DNA of 64,000 bases from Muricoccus roseus (GTDB lineage: Bacteria; Pseudomonadota; Alphaproteobacteria; Acetobacterales; Acetobacteraceae), in the NCBI RefSeq assembly GCF_900141905.1, contig NZ_FQZF01000014.1:62001-126000 (forward strand), written 5' to 3'. A program made the translations under genes and the position numbers. Positions 8,636 to 17,800 of this stretch are shown here, piece after piece. Numbering within the stretch: position 1 is the stretch's first letter; every line of letters begins with the position of its first letter. The notes below the pieces were generated by a model. That model was not told the DNA's origin, did no database searches, and saw only the letters and a list, made by a program, of their open reading frames with translations.

Positions 8636-9349
8636 ATGTCGGCGCCGCAAGCCTCCGTCTCCGCCCCTGCCCGACCGGCTGCGCCGGACAAGCGCCCCTT
8701 CGACTATGACGAAGCGTTCCGCCGCCTCCGCGTGATGCTGGCGGACCGTCCGAAGGCCGCGATGTTCGAACTGCGCGACCGTGGCCATGGCACGCCCTTC
8801 GAGCAGCTCGTCGCCAGCCTTGTCTCCGCCCGCACGCGCGACGAGGTGACAACCCCGGTCTGCCTCCGCCTCTTCGCAGTGGCGCGCACCGTGGCAGAGA
8901 TGGTCGCGCTGGACGAGCCGACCCTCGCCGGGCTCCTGCACGGGGCGACCTTCCCCGAACCCAAGGCGCGGGACATCCTCGCCCTCTCCCGTCGCATCCT
9001 GGATGAGCATGGCGGCGTGGTGCCGGAGACGATGGAGGGGCTGATGGCCTTCCGCGGGGTCGGCCCGAAGATCGCGGCCCTCACCTTGGGCGTCGCCTTC
9101 GGCCGCGCCGCCATCGCCGTGGACATCCATGTGCACCGCATCGCCAACCGCTGGGGCGTGATAGCGGCCGGCACGCCCGAGCGGAGCATGGCGGCGATGG
9201 AGGCCGTGCTGCCCCGGCGCTACTGGGTCGAGATCAACGAGCGCCTCGTGCCCTTTGGCAAGTTCGTCTGCACCGGGGAGCGCCCGCGTTGCTCCACCTG
9301 CCTCCTGCTCGACATGTGCCGGCAGGTCGGGGTGACGGCGGCGCGCTGA
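8636..9349 (+). CDS. nth: Endonuclease III-type DNA glycosylase/AP lyase
   Basis: 237 residues (ATG at 8636; a TTG at 8627 is an alternative). The HhH-GPD fold is clear: F-R-G-V-G-P-K at about 139-145 gives the helix-hairpin-helix with the catalytic Lys, and V-D-I-H-V-H-R at about 162 supplies the catalytic Asp. A [4Fe-4S] loop C-x6-C-x2-C-x5-C at about 212-228 matches the Nth spacing exactly. It excises oxidised pyrimidines. The Ala/Pro-rich first 25 residues are disordered-looking. The next gene is convergent. Confidence 0.92.
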   Translation: MSAPQASVSAPARPAAPDKRPFDYDEAFRRLRVMLADRPKAAMFELRDRGHGTPFEQLVASLVSARTRDEVTTPVCLRLFAVARTVAEMVALDEPTLAGLLHGATFPEPKARDILALSRRILDEHGGVVPETMEGLMAFRGVGPKIAALTLGVAFGRAAIAVDIHVHRIANRWGVIAAGTPERSMAAMEAVLPRRYWVEINERLVPFGKFVCTGERPRCSTCLLLDMCRQVGVTAAR

Positions 9350-9353
9350 GGCA

Positions 9354-10256
9354 TCATCCCAGGCGCAGCAGGGTGGCCAGCGTGTCCCGCACCGGCTTTG
9401 CGCGCGGATGCCGCTCGACCGCTTCCGTCACGCGCTCCGGCATGGCGCGGTAGAGGGCAAAGCTGGCGGCGATGAAGCCCGCCAGGTCCATCACCTGGAT
9501 CGGCCCTTCGCCGCGGATGACGTTGCGGAACAGGTAGTGCCCGGGCAGGCCGAGCCGCCGCCCGATCTCGGGATAGACCGGAAACACCGGCATCCGCGAC
9601 AGAGGCTCACCCAGCACGTCCGAGGCGTCGGTCAGTTCAGGCAGGTCGTGGCCGAGCTTGCGGAGCACGAGCCGCGCCATGTCCGCCACGACCACGCTGC
9701 GCGGATGGTTGATCGTGTACATGAAGGCGACGTGCCGCTGCCACAGCGGCAGCCGGTCGCCGATTTCGATCCCCATCCGGCGGAAATGCGCGACCATCGC
9801 GCCGGCTGCCTTGGCGTGGTCCTCGAAATAGCCGAGCCGAGAGAAGACCATGGCGTTGAAGAGCGCGGCCGTGCGGGCCTCGTCCAGCCTCAGCGTGAAG
9901 GCCGCCGCCGCCAGGGCGGAGTGGTATACGTCGAGCGGCGATCCAAGCCCGCCGCGTGAGTCGGACAGGTAGATGCAGTCGGGCTGGAAGCCGTTGAAAG
10001 CGATGGTGGGGATGAAGACCGTCTCCGGATGCGTCTCCCGCAGCTGCTTGTGCCGCAGCGGGCCGAGCCGCTCATTCACCTCCGGATGCGCGAAGACCCG
10101 GTCGAACCCGCGCAGCTCCGCCGCGATCGCATCTGCGCGCTCGGCCGTGGCCGGGTTCCCGGTGCCGTGGCGGACCACCTCCGCGCCGGGAAAATAGAGC
10201 GCCAGGGCGTCGGCGAAGGTGCCGGTCTGGCAGTTGCCGATGACGGCGAAGCGCAT
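9354..10256 (-). CDS. WcbI-like polysaccharide biosynthesis protein
   Basis: 300 residues, starting M-R-F-A-V-I-G-N-C-Q-T-G-T, the hallmark N-terminus of the WcbI family (PF18588), in which G-N-C-Q forms the active-site turn. WcbI of Burkholderia capsule loci binds CoA and is thought to be a polysaccharide acyltransferase. The start lies five bases after the GSCFA stop, so the two form an operon. No other capsule genes are adjacent, so the glycan is unknown. The frame continues upstream to 10895 only as a shadow of the GSCFA gene. Confidence 0.8.
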   Translation of the reverse strand: MRFAVIGNCQTGTFADALALYFPGAEVVRHGTGNPATAERADAIAAELRGFDRVFAHPEVNERLGPLRHKQLRETHPETVFIPTIAFNGFQPDCIYLSDSRGGLGSPLDVYHSALAAAAFTLRLDEARTAALFNAMVFSRLGYFEDHAKAAGAMVAHFRRMGIEIGDRLPLWQRHVAFMYTINHPRSVVVADMARLVLRKLGHDLPELTDASDVLGEPLSRMPVFPVYPEIGRRLGLPGHYLFRNVIRGEGPIQVMDLAGFIAASFALYRAMPERVTEAVERHPRAKPVRDTLATLLRLG

Positions 10257-10261
10257 CCCGG

Positions 10262-11356
10262 TCAGCGCGCCCGTGCCGAAGGGAGGGAATGCTCGATCGC
10301 CTCCTCGTCGCAGACCACCCCGAGGGTCGCCTCCGTCTCCGCATCGATCGCGCCTGCCTGTACGGCCGCCGGGGCTCTCGCCCCGTGAGAAGCCTTCTGG
10401 GAAGCCCCCTGCCCCTCCTCGTCGCCCCGGCCCAGGAAATGCCGCCCGAACACCGCCATGACCGCCGCCACACCCTCCTCCGTCACGGCCCGCAGGTTCG
10501 GCGCGAAATAGGCGCCGCGCGCCTGTGGCCCCGTGATGATCTCGTAGGAGGGGAAGTAGGCGACATGCGGGAAGCGGTCCACCGCCTCCTGCGCCGCCAC
10601 CCGCAGGACCGACTTGCTGTAGGTGGTCGCCGGAAGCACATGCGCCGCGCTCATGGTGGCGACGAGCGGCACGGGCGAGACGGTGAGGATGACGCGGGCC
10701 GACGGGTTGACGTCCCACAGCCGCTCGACGACGCCGAGGAGGTCGGCCCGCACCTCGTCGAGGGTGAAGTTGTGGAAGCGGTGCCGCATGCTCGATGGCG
10801 CCTCCGCCACCACGCCCGGCGCGAGCGGATAGGCCGTGCCATCCTCGCCCAGCCAGGTTTCGGTCAGGCCCAGGGTGAAGACGAAGGCCGTGCAATCCTC
10901 CAACACCCGCCGCACCGCCCCGAGATGCGTCGACCTCGCGGCGCGCACCGCCTCCTCGCTGGGATGGCCATTCATCGGGACGCGCGGGCGCAGCGCATCG
11001 ACGAAGCGCCCATCCGCCCGGCGCCAGACATCGTCGGCCGGGCGGTGCAGCCCATAGGCCTCGTCGATCAGCAGCAGCATCTGCCGGGCCGTGTAAATGT
11101 TCCCGTAACGCGCGGAGAAGCCGCCGTCCTCGGCCGGGTCGCCCGCCTCGGTGCGCAGATGCCCGTAGCCCGAGGCCGCGAGATGCCGGGCGATGTGCTG
11201 GGCGAAGCAGCTTCCGGCGGTCGCCACCCGGTCCGCCGGGGTCAGGTTGAAAGGCGCCGCCACCACCGGGTCCACCACACCTCCGGGCGGGTCGGCCACG
11301 GCCCGCGACCAGAAGGCGTGATCGGGCCGGTCGGCATAGGGGTTGGGCATGGGCAC
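10262..11356 (-). CDS. GSCFA domain protein
   Basis: 364 residues with the family-naming motif A-G-S-C-F-A-Q-H at about residue 48, then the GSCFA blocks F-V-F-T-L-G-L-T-E-T-W and V-I-L-T-V-S-P-V-P-L-V-A-T. The family (PF08885) is SGNH-hydrolase-like and is often beside surface-glycan genes, consistent with the WcbI partner downstream. No signal peptide or membrane segment is visible. The last 60 residues are low-complexity and probably disordered. Substrate unknown. The gene is divergent from the DsbA-family gene, 87 bases apart. Confidence 0.82.
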   Translation of the reverse strand: MPMPNPYADRPDHAFWSRAVADPPGGVVDPVVAAPFNLTPADRVATAGSCFAQHIARHLAASGYGHLRTEAGDPAEDGGFSARYGNIYTARQMLLLIDEAYGLHRPADDVWRRADGRFVDALRPRVPMNGHPSEEAVRAARSTHLGAVRRVLEDCTAFVFTLGLTETWLGEDGTAYPLAPGVVAEAPSSMRHRFHNFTLDEVRADLLGVVERLWDVNPSARVILTVSPVPLVATMSAAHVLPATTYSKSVLRVAAQEAVDRFPHVAYFPSYEIITGPQARGAYFAPNLRAVTEEGVAAVMAVFGRHFLGRGDEEGQGASQKASHGARAPAAVQAGAIDAETEATLGVVCDEEAIEHSLPSARAR

Positions 11357-11443
11357 TCCGGCAAGGCTCGCCCGATCCTAGGGCGGGCCGGGCGCCTTCG
11401 AGAACCCTGGCCCGCGCGACCCCGGCAGGGCTAGACTGGGCCG

Positions 11444-12097
11444 GTGAACGCGCTCACCCCGCCCCGCGCCCGGCTGCCCATCGAGGTGGTCTTCGATCTC
11501 GTATGCCCCTGGTGCTTCCTCGGCACGCGCCGCCTGCGCCGTGCCCTGCGTGCCCGGCCGGAGCTGGTGGCCGACCTGATGTGGCGCCCCTTCCTCCTCA
11601 ACCCGGACCAGCCCGCCTCGGGCCGGGACGCCTTCGCGCGCCGTCCCGGCGGGGCGGACCGCGCCCGGCGCCTGCACACCACCCTGGCCGAGATGGGCCG
11701 GGCCGAAGGCGTGCCCTTCCGCTTCGACCTGATCCATCGCACCCCGCCATCCCTGGATGCCCACCGGCTGGTGCGTCTGGCCGCCCGGCGGGGCGTGGCG
11801 GAAGAGGTGGTGGACCGGCTGTTCCTCGCGCATTTCGCCGAGGGCGCGGATATCGCCGACCACGCGACCCTGGCCGGCATCGCCGCCGCGGCCGGGCTGG
11901 ACCGTGCCGCGACGCGCCGCTTCCTCGCCGGGGACCAGGAAGCCGAGGCCGTGCAGGCCGAAAACCTCCGCGCCCACCGCCTGGGCATCAACGGCGTGCC
12001 CTGCTTCGTCCTGGCCGGTCGCCATGCCATTGCCGGCGCGCAGGAGCCCGAGGTGCTGCAGCGCCTGCTGGACGTCGCCCAGGCCGAGGCCGCGTGA
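11444..12097 (+). CDS. DsbA-family (FrnE-like) thiol oxidoreductase
   Basis: 217 residues from a GTG. The thioredoxin-fold active site C-P-W-C is at about residues 22-25 (F-D-L-V-C-P-W-C-F-L-G), an insertion helical domain follows, and a cis-Pro loop G-I-N-G-V-P-C-F-V is near 190. No signal peptide is present, so it belongs with cytoplasmic FrnE/2-hydroxychromene isomerase-like members of the DsbA superfamily rather than periplasmic DsbA. The stop overlaps the start of the next gene (GTGA), so the two are coupled. Confidence 0.87.
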   Translation: MNALTPPRARLPIEVVFDLVCPWCFLGTRRLRRALRARPELVADLMWRPFLLNPDQPASGRDAFARRPGGADRARRLHTTLAEMGRAEGVPFRFDLIHRTPPSLDAHRLVRLAARRGVAEEVVDRLFLAHFAEGADIADHATLAGIAAAAGLDRAATRRFLAGDQEAEAVQAENLRAHRLGINGVPCFVLAGRHAIAGAQEPEVLQRLLDVAQAEAA

Positions 12098-12804
12098 CGC
12101 GAGGGCGGATCGGGCGCCGCGGCGCCCTCCTCCTCCCGCCCGCACTCGCCGCGGGGTCCACCGCCGCGCAGCCGGCCGTCGTCGATCTCCTCCTCGTCCT
12201 CGCCATCGATGCCTCCGGCAGCATCGACGCGGATGAATTCCGCTTGCAGCGGGAAGGCTGCGCGGAAGCCCTCACCCATCCGGCCGTGCTCTCGGCTATC
12301 AGCGCCGGCCCGCGCGCTTCCATCGGCGTGGCCCTGGTGGAATGGGGCGCCCCGGGCGGGGCGGCCACGATGGTTGATTGGCACCGGGTCATCGCTGCCG
12401 CCTCCGCCGGGGTGCTCGCCCGCGCCGTGCTGGACGCCCCCCGCTCCCGCCAGAGCTGGAACGCCATTGGCGATGCCCTGGACCATTCGGCCGCCCTCAT
12501 CGCCCAGGCCCCCTGGGCCGCGAGCGAGCGCGTGATCGACCTCTCGGGCGATGCGCCCGACATGCGAAGCCTGCACCCCGTCGAGGGCGCCCGCCGAGCC
12601 GCGGCCGCCCAGGGTATCGTCGTGAACGCCCTCGCGATCGAGGGCGGCCGCCCCGGCCTGACCCGGACCTACGAGGAAACCGTGATTGCCGGCAACGGCG
12701 CCTTCGTCATGACGGCGGAGCGCCGCGGCGACTTCGCCCGGGCACTCCGGGCGAAGCTCATCCGTGAAATCGCCCTGGCATCGCCGGGGACGCAGACCGG
12801 CTGA
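12094..12804 (+). CDS. DUF1194 (VWA-like) exported protein
   Basis: 236 residues from a GTG that overlaps the upstream stop. A short signal-like N-terminus (V-T-R-G-R-I-G-R-R-G-A-L-L-L-P-P-A-L-A-A-G) contains a twin Arg. The DUF1194 core follows: L-A-I-D-A-S-G-S-I-D, a VWA MIDAS DxSxS, then S-R-Q-S-W-N-A-I-G-D-A-L and V-I-D-L-S-G-D-A-P-D. The family is common in alphaproteobacteria and has no assigned function. The only neighbour hint is coupling to a DsbA-family oxidoreductase. Confidence 0.85.
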   Translation: MTRGRIGRRGALLLPPALAAGSTAAQPAVVDLLLVLAIDASGSIDADEFRLQREGCAEALTHPAVLSAISAGPRASIGVALVEWGAPGGAATMVDWHRVIAAASAGVLARAVLDAPRSRQSWNAIGDALDHSAALIAQAPWAASERVIDLSGDAPDMRSLHPVEGARRAAAAQGIVVNALAIEGGRPGLTRTYEETVIAGNGAFVMTAERRGDFARALRAKLIREIALASPGTQTG

Positions 12805-12807
12805 TAT

Positions 12808-12821
12808 CCCCCTTCTGGGGG
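12808..12821 (+). terminator. Small GC hairpin after the DUF1194 gene
   Basis: CCCCC-TTCT-GGGGG begins three bases after the stop codon and is followed by only TTCT, so it would be a weak intrinsic terminator. The larger hairpins of the adjacent repeat may do the main work. Confidence 0.35.
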
Positions 12822-12849
12822 TTCTGAGCGGCGCGGTTTCGCCGGTGAG

Positions 12850-13090
12850 GGCTCCGCCCCCAACCCGCCAAGGGCCTGAGGCCCTTGGAACCCCGCCTGG
12901 CTGCCGTGGATGCCCCGGACCAGTGGGGTCTCTGGATGGCGGGCGCATGTTCGGCCTTTCCAGTCGCCTGAGGTCATCGACCTCAGGCGCACCGTCATCC
13001 CCATGACTCCAAACTTGAAGAAAAGGATGATGGTGAGGGGTCCGGGGAGAGGAAGAATTCCTTCTTCCTCTCCCCGGGACAGACCGTCAG
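12850..13090 (+). repeat. Three-hairpin dispersed repeat, copy A
   Basis: This gap between convergent genes holds three perfect inverted repeats in a fixed order: CCAAGGGCC-TGA-GGCCCTTGG at 12868-12888, CGCCTGAGGTC-ATC-GACCTCAGGCG at 12965-12989, and a 16-bp stem with loop TTCC at 13042-13077 (arm CCGGGGAGAGGAAGAA). A second copy (26248-26486) has the same three stems and identical loops, in the same order and with spacing within two bases, in inverted orientation, also between convergent genes. No ORF, target-site duplication or transposase is visible. It may act as a bidirectional terminator; it could also be a MITE-like or ERIC-like element. The bounds are judged by eye. Confidence 0.85.
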
Positions 13091-13117
13091 CGCGGAACAA
13101 TCCCCCGAAGGCCCGCC

Positions 13118-14800
13118 TCAGCCCTCGAAGCGCAGCCGCAACTCCCGCCGTCCATCCGCCCGTGTGGTCTCGCGCATCGGCCCCGCCCGGAAGCGGAGGA
13201 TCGCGACGGCGAGGGCCACCGGATCCTCCTCTGGTGCGGCGGCGCCGGCCGGCAGCATCCGCCCAGCCCAGGAGAGGCGGATCTCGAGCGCCAGCTCGTC
13301 CCAGCGCGCTTCCACCTCCAGCGAGGTTCCGGGATCGAGCAGATCGGGCGCCGCGTGGCCGAACTCCTCCAGCGCATCGGCGGCGCGCTCGACGAGCGCG
13401 GCCAGTGCGCCCCAGCGGCGGCCCTCTTCCGTGATGAAGGCCGACAGGGCGCCGGCCCCCTCCGCCGGCACCCAGCGGGTTGCCGCCCGTGGTGCGGTGC
13501 CGATCCGGAACAGCGCGTTGAGGATGAGCGCCGTGACCAGGGCGAGGACCAGCGAGGAGCCGATCACCCCGCCCAGCCATTCCGGCATTCGCGCGTAGAA
13601 CTGCGGCACGAGGTCGTAGGAGAGGCCGAGGATGAGGGCGAGGCCGATGGTCGCCGTGCGCCGGGCGTCGAGCAGCCGCTGCGCCACGATACCCATGCCG
13701 GCCGAAACCACGAAGGCCGCGGAGAAGAGCAGGATCGCGCCGAGGACGCTGCGCGGAATGGCCAGCACCAGCCCCGCCGTGCCGGGCAGCAGGGCCAGGG
13801 CGCACCAGAACAGCCCGACGGCCACGGCCACCCGCCGCGCGAGGATCCGGGTGGCGACCGAAAGCCCGATGCTGGCCGAATAGGTGTTTAGCCCGGGAAC
13901 GCCGAGCAGCCCGGCCAGCAGCGTGCCCACGCCATCCGCCAGCGTGCCGCGCCGGACGCTTTCCATGTCGGGCGCGGTCCAGCGCGGGTCGTTGGCCCGC
14001 TGGGCCGTGACGATGTCGCCCGAGGCGCGGGCGAGGCAGGCCAGCGCCCCCATGAGGAAGCCAGGCAGGAGCGTCCATTCCCCCGCTGCCGGCAGGACCA
14101 GCGGCCAGGTGATGGGCGCCCAGTCCGGGACGGCCGGCGCGGTGGCATGCCCGCCCGCTCCTTCGAGGAGGAAGGTCAGCGCCGTTCCCGCGACAAGACC
14201 GCAGAGCGCCGCGAGCGGCCGCAGCCGCGCCCCGCCCCAGACTGAGACGCCCAGCACGACCGCGAGGGCCAGAAGGCCGCCGGCCAGGGCGGCCGGGGAG
14301 TCGGGGCCGGCGCCACGGCCGATCCCGAGCATGAGCCGGAAGCCGAGCAGGCCCAGGATCACCCCGATGAGGAGCACCACCAGCCCCATCACCTCGGCCG
14401 GGACCCAGGCGCGGAGGCGGCGGATCTGGGTCGCCAGCAGGATCTCCATGGCCCCGGCGGCAATGGTCATGGCCGCCACCGCGCCGAGCCCGCCGACCCG
14501 CGCGGCGACGAGCGCCGGCGGCACATAGGCGGCGGTGAAGACGGCGGGGATGAGGAAGCCGGAGCCGATGCCGCGCCAGCCCCAGGCCTGGGCCAGCGTG
14601 GCCAGTCCCAGGGCGAGCATGCAGAGGTCGAGGTAGCGCGCCCGCGTCGCCTCGTCCGCGCCGGCCGCATCGGCGACGAGCAGCGGGAAGACCAGGGTGA
14701 CGGACATGATGGCGGCATGCTGCAGCGCGGCCCCGAGAAGGGTGGGCCAGGGCGGCCGCGAATCCAGCGGCCATGACGCCGATGCCGCCCGTTCACCCAT
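13118..14800 (-). CDS. NCS2-family (uracil/xanthine-type) permease with C-terminal extension
   Basis: 560 residues. About 12-14 hydrophobic segments from residue 20 to 440 match nucleobase:cation symporter-2 proteins, including G-L-N-T-Y-S-A-S-I-G-L, which resembles the conserved family segment around TM8, and L-L-I-G-V-I-L-G-L-L-G-F. The last 110-120 residues are soluble and not part of the transporter fold: an Ala-rich helix, beta-rich L-E-V-E-A-R-W-D-E-L-A-L-E-I-R-L, and a final R-R-E-L-R-L-R-F-E. This pattern weakly recalls RsbW-like HATPase domains but without a clear ATP-binding motif. Substrate unproven. It lies 46 bases downstream of mfd on the same strand. Confidence 0.83.
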   Translation of the reverse strand: MGERAASASWPLDSRPPWPTLLGAALQHAAIMSVTLVFPLLVADAAGADEATRARYLDLCMLALGLATLAQAWGWRGIGSGFLIPAVFTAAYVPPALVAARVGGLGAVAAMTIAAGAMEILLATQIRRLRAWVPAEVMGLVVLLIGVILGLLGFRLMLGIGRGAGPDSPAALAGGLLALAVVLGVSVWGGARLRPLAALCGLVAGTALTFLLEGAGGHATAPAVPDWAPITWPLVLPAAGEWTLLPGFLMGALACLARASGDIVTAQRANDPRWTAPDMESVRRGTLADGVGTLLAGLLGVPGLNTYSASIGLSVATRILARRVAVAVGLFWCALALLPGTAGLVLAIPRSVLGAILLFSAAFVVSAGMGIVAQRLLDARRTATIGLALILGLSYDLVPQFYARMPEWLGGVIGSSLVLALVTALILNALFRIGTAPRAATRWVPAEGAGALSAFITEEGRRWGALAALVERAADALEEFGHAAPDLLDPGTSLEVEARWDELALEIRLSWAGRMLPAGAAAPEEDPVALAVAILRFRAGPMRETTRADGRRELRLRFEG

Positions 14801-14846
14801 GCCGCCTCCCCCGGGACTCGGCGATCCGCCGGTCCTCGGGGGGACG

Positions 14847-17800
14847 CTAAGCCGCCTTCGCCTCGCTGGCGACGCGCAGCAGCGCCTGGAGGATCTCCCG
14901 CGCCACCTTCACCCGCTGCGCCAGCTCCATCTCCCGCACCACGGCCAGCTTGTGGTCCGGCCGCAGCTTCACCGCGCCCTTCTGGGAGACGACCCAGCCC
15001 GCCAGCCCGCCGGGATTCGCGAAGTTGTTGCGGCGGAAGGCCAGCACGATGCCCTTGGGTCCCGCATCCAGCTTCTCCACCCCGGCCTCGCGGCACATCC
15101 GCTTGATGGAGACGACCTGGAGGAGGTTCTCCACCTCCGGCGGGATGGGCCCGAAGCGGTCGGTCAGCTCCGCCGCCATCGCCTCCAGCTCCGCCTCGTT
15201 CGCCAGCCCGCCGATGCGGCGGTACAGGCCGAGGCGCACGGGAAGGTCGCGCACATAGTCCTCGGGGATGAGGACGGGCAGGCCGAGATTGATGTTGGGC
15301 GTCCAGTCCCGGTCCGGCGCCTCGCCCTTCGCTCCCTTGCCGCGCTGGCGGTTGCGGATGTCCTGCACCGCATCCTCCAGCATCTGCTGGTAGAGCTCGA
15401 TCCCGACCTCCCGCACATGGCCGGACTGCTCGTCGCCCAGCAGGTTACCGGCGCCGCGGATATCGAGGTCGTGGGAGGCCAGGGTGAAGCCGGCGCCGAG
15501 ATTGTCGAGCGTCTGCATCACCTCCAGCCGCTTCTGCGCCGCCGCCGAGAGACGGTGGGATTGCGGCCAGGTGAGATAGGCATAGCCGCGCTGCTTCCCG
15601 CGCCCGACCCGCCCGCGCAGCTGGTAGAGCTGGGCGAGGCCGAACATGTCGGCCCGGTGGATCAGCAGCGTGTTCACCGCCGGCATGTCCAGCCCGGACT
15701 CCACGATGTTGGTGGAGAGCAGGATGTCGTATTTCTGGTCGCCGAACTCGGTCATCACCCGCTCGAGCTCGGTGGGCGTCAGCCGCCCATGCGCCTGGGC
15801 GACGCGGATATCCGGCACGATTTCCGTCAGCCGCGTCGCGACCTTCGGCAGGTCCTCCAGCCGGGGCACCACGCAGAAGACCTGGCCGCCGCGGAAGCGC
15901 TCGCGCTGGATGGCCTCGCGGATCACCACGCTGTCCCAGGGCATGATGAAGGTGCGCACCGCCAGCCGGTCCACGGGCGGCGTCGCGATCACGCTCATCT
16001 CCCGCACGCCGGAGAGCGCGAGCTGCAGCGTGCGCGGGATGGGGGTGGCCGTCAGCGTCAGCACATGCACATCGGCCTTGAGCGACTTCAGCCGCTCCTT
16101 ATGCGCCACGCCGAAATGCTGCTCCTCATCGACGATGACGAGGCCGAGATCGGCGAATTCCACCCCCTTGGCCAGCACGGCATGGGTGCCGACCACGATG
16201 TTCACCGTGCCGTCCTTCAGCCCCGCCTTCACCTCCGCCTGCTCCTTAGCCGTCGCCATGCGGGAGAGCTGGCCGACCTTGATGGGCAGCCCCTCGAAGC
16301 GCTTGGTGAAGGTGCGGTAGTGCTGGCGCGAGAGAAGAGTGGTGGGAACGACCACCGCCACCTGGGCACCGGTCATCGCCACCACGAAAGCGGCGCGGAG
16401 CGCCACCTCGGTCTTGCCGAAGCCCACATCGCCGCAGATCAGCCGGTCCATCGGCTTGCCGGCCGAGAGATCCTCCAGGATATCGGAAATGGCGCGCAGC
16501 TGGTCCTCCGTCTCGGCGAAGGGGAAACGGGCGCAGAACTCGTCCCAGGCGCCTTCGGGCGGGGTGGCCATTACCCCTTCCTTGGTCTGGCGCTCGGCGG
16601 CGGTGCGGATGAGCTGCGCCGCCATGTCCTGGATGCGGGACTTCGCCTTCGCCTTGCGGTTCTGCCAGGAAACGCCGCCGAGCTTGTCCAGCGCGACGCC
16701 CGCGGAATCGCTGCCGAAGCGGGTGAGGACCTCGATGTTCTCCACCGGCAGGTAGAGCTTGTCCCCGCCATCATAGATCAGGCGGAGGCAGTCATGCGGC
16801 GCGCCGCCCGCATCCAGCGTCTCCAGCCCGTCATAGCGGCCGATGCCGTGATCCGCATGGACGACGAGGTCACCCTCCTCGATCTCCGTCGCATCCGCGA
16901 TGAACTGGTCCGCGCGCTTGCGGCGGCGCGGAGGGCGGGCGATGCGGTCGCCCAGCAGGTCCTGCTCGCCGGTGACGGAAATCCCGGGCTCGCCATCGGC
17001 GCCGGCCCCGCCGATGAAGCCGCGCTCCAGCCCCCAGACGGCCAGCCCGACCACCCCCGGCGGCAGCTTCCGCACGCCGGGCCAGTCGTCCACCGTCTGG
17101 GTCGGCACATTCGCCTCCCGCAGCAGGTTCGCCAGCCGGTCCCGTGAGCCGCGGGTCCAGCCCGCGAGAACCGCCCGCCGACCCTGCCCCGCCATGGCCT
17201 TCGCATGGTCGTGGAAGGCCTGGAAGACGTTGCCGCCGGCCTGGCGCACCTCGGTGAAAAGCCGCCCCTGGCGGCCGCCCGCCTCGACTCCCTCGGTGCC
17301 GTCCGGCTTGCCGAAGGGGTTGAAGCGCAGCACCGGCCCGCCGGAGAGCATCCGGTCCCAGCCCTTGCGGTCCAGGTAGAGGCGGCGCGGCGGCGCCGGG
17401 CGGTAGGGCACCTCCCCCTCGCGCGGCGGCAGCCGGCGGGCCTCGTAATGGTCCTCGATCATCTCCAGCCGGGCTTCCAGCGCATCCTCGGCCTGATGGT
17501 CCAGGCTGGTGGAAGCGGGGCCGAGATAGTCGATCAGCGTCTCCATCTTCTCGTGGAAGAGCCCGGCCCAGTGCTCCATTCCCGGGTGCCGCTGCCCCGC
17601 GGAGACGCTGACATAGAGCGGGTCGTCCCCCGCCGCCGGGCCGAAGAGGTCGCGGTATTCGGTGCGGAAGCGCGTGATCGAATCCGGGTCGAGGAAGACT
17701 TCGCCCATGGGCCGGAGCCACAGCTCCTCCATTCCCTCTCGGCTGCGCTGGGTGCCCGGGTCGAAGCGGCGGATGCTCTCGATCTCGTCGCCGAACAGGT

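Noticed and set aside
12669-14774. Large open frame of 701 codons antisense to the NCS2 permease
   Set aside because: It overlaps a clear transporter gene and translates to Arg/Ala/Gly-rich sequence without domain motifs, as high-GC shadows do.
14697-17147. 816-codon open frame opposite mfd
   Set aside because: Antisense of a confident gene, with His/Leu/Gly-rich composition and no family motifs.
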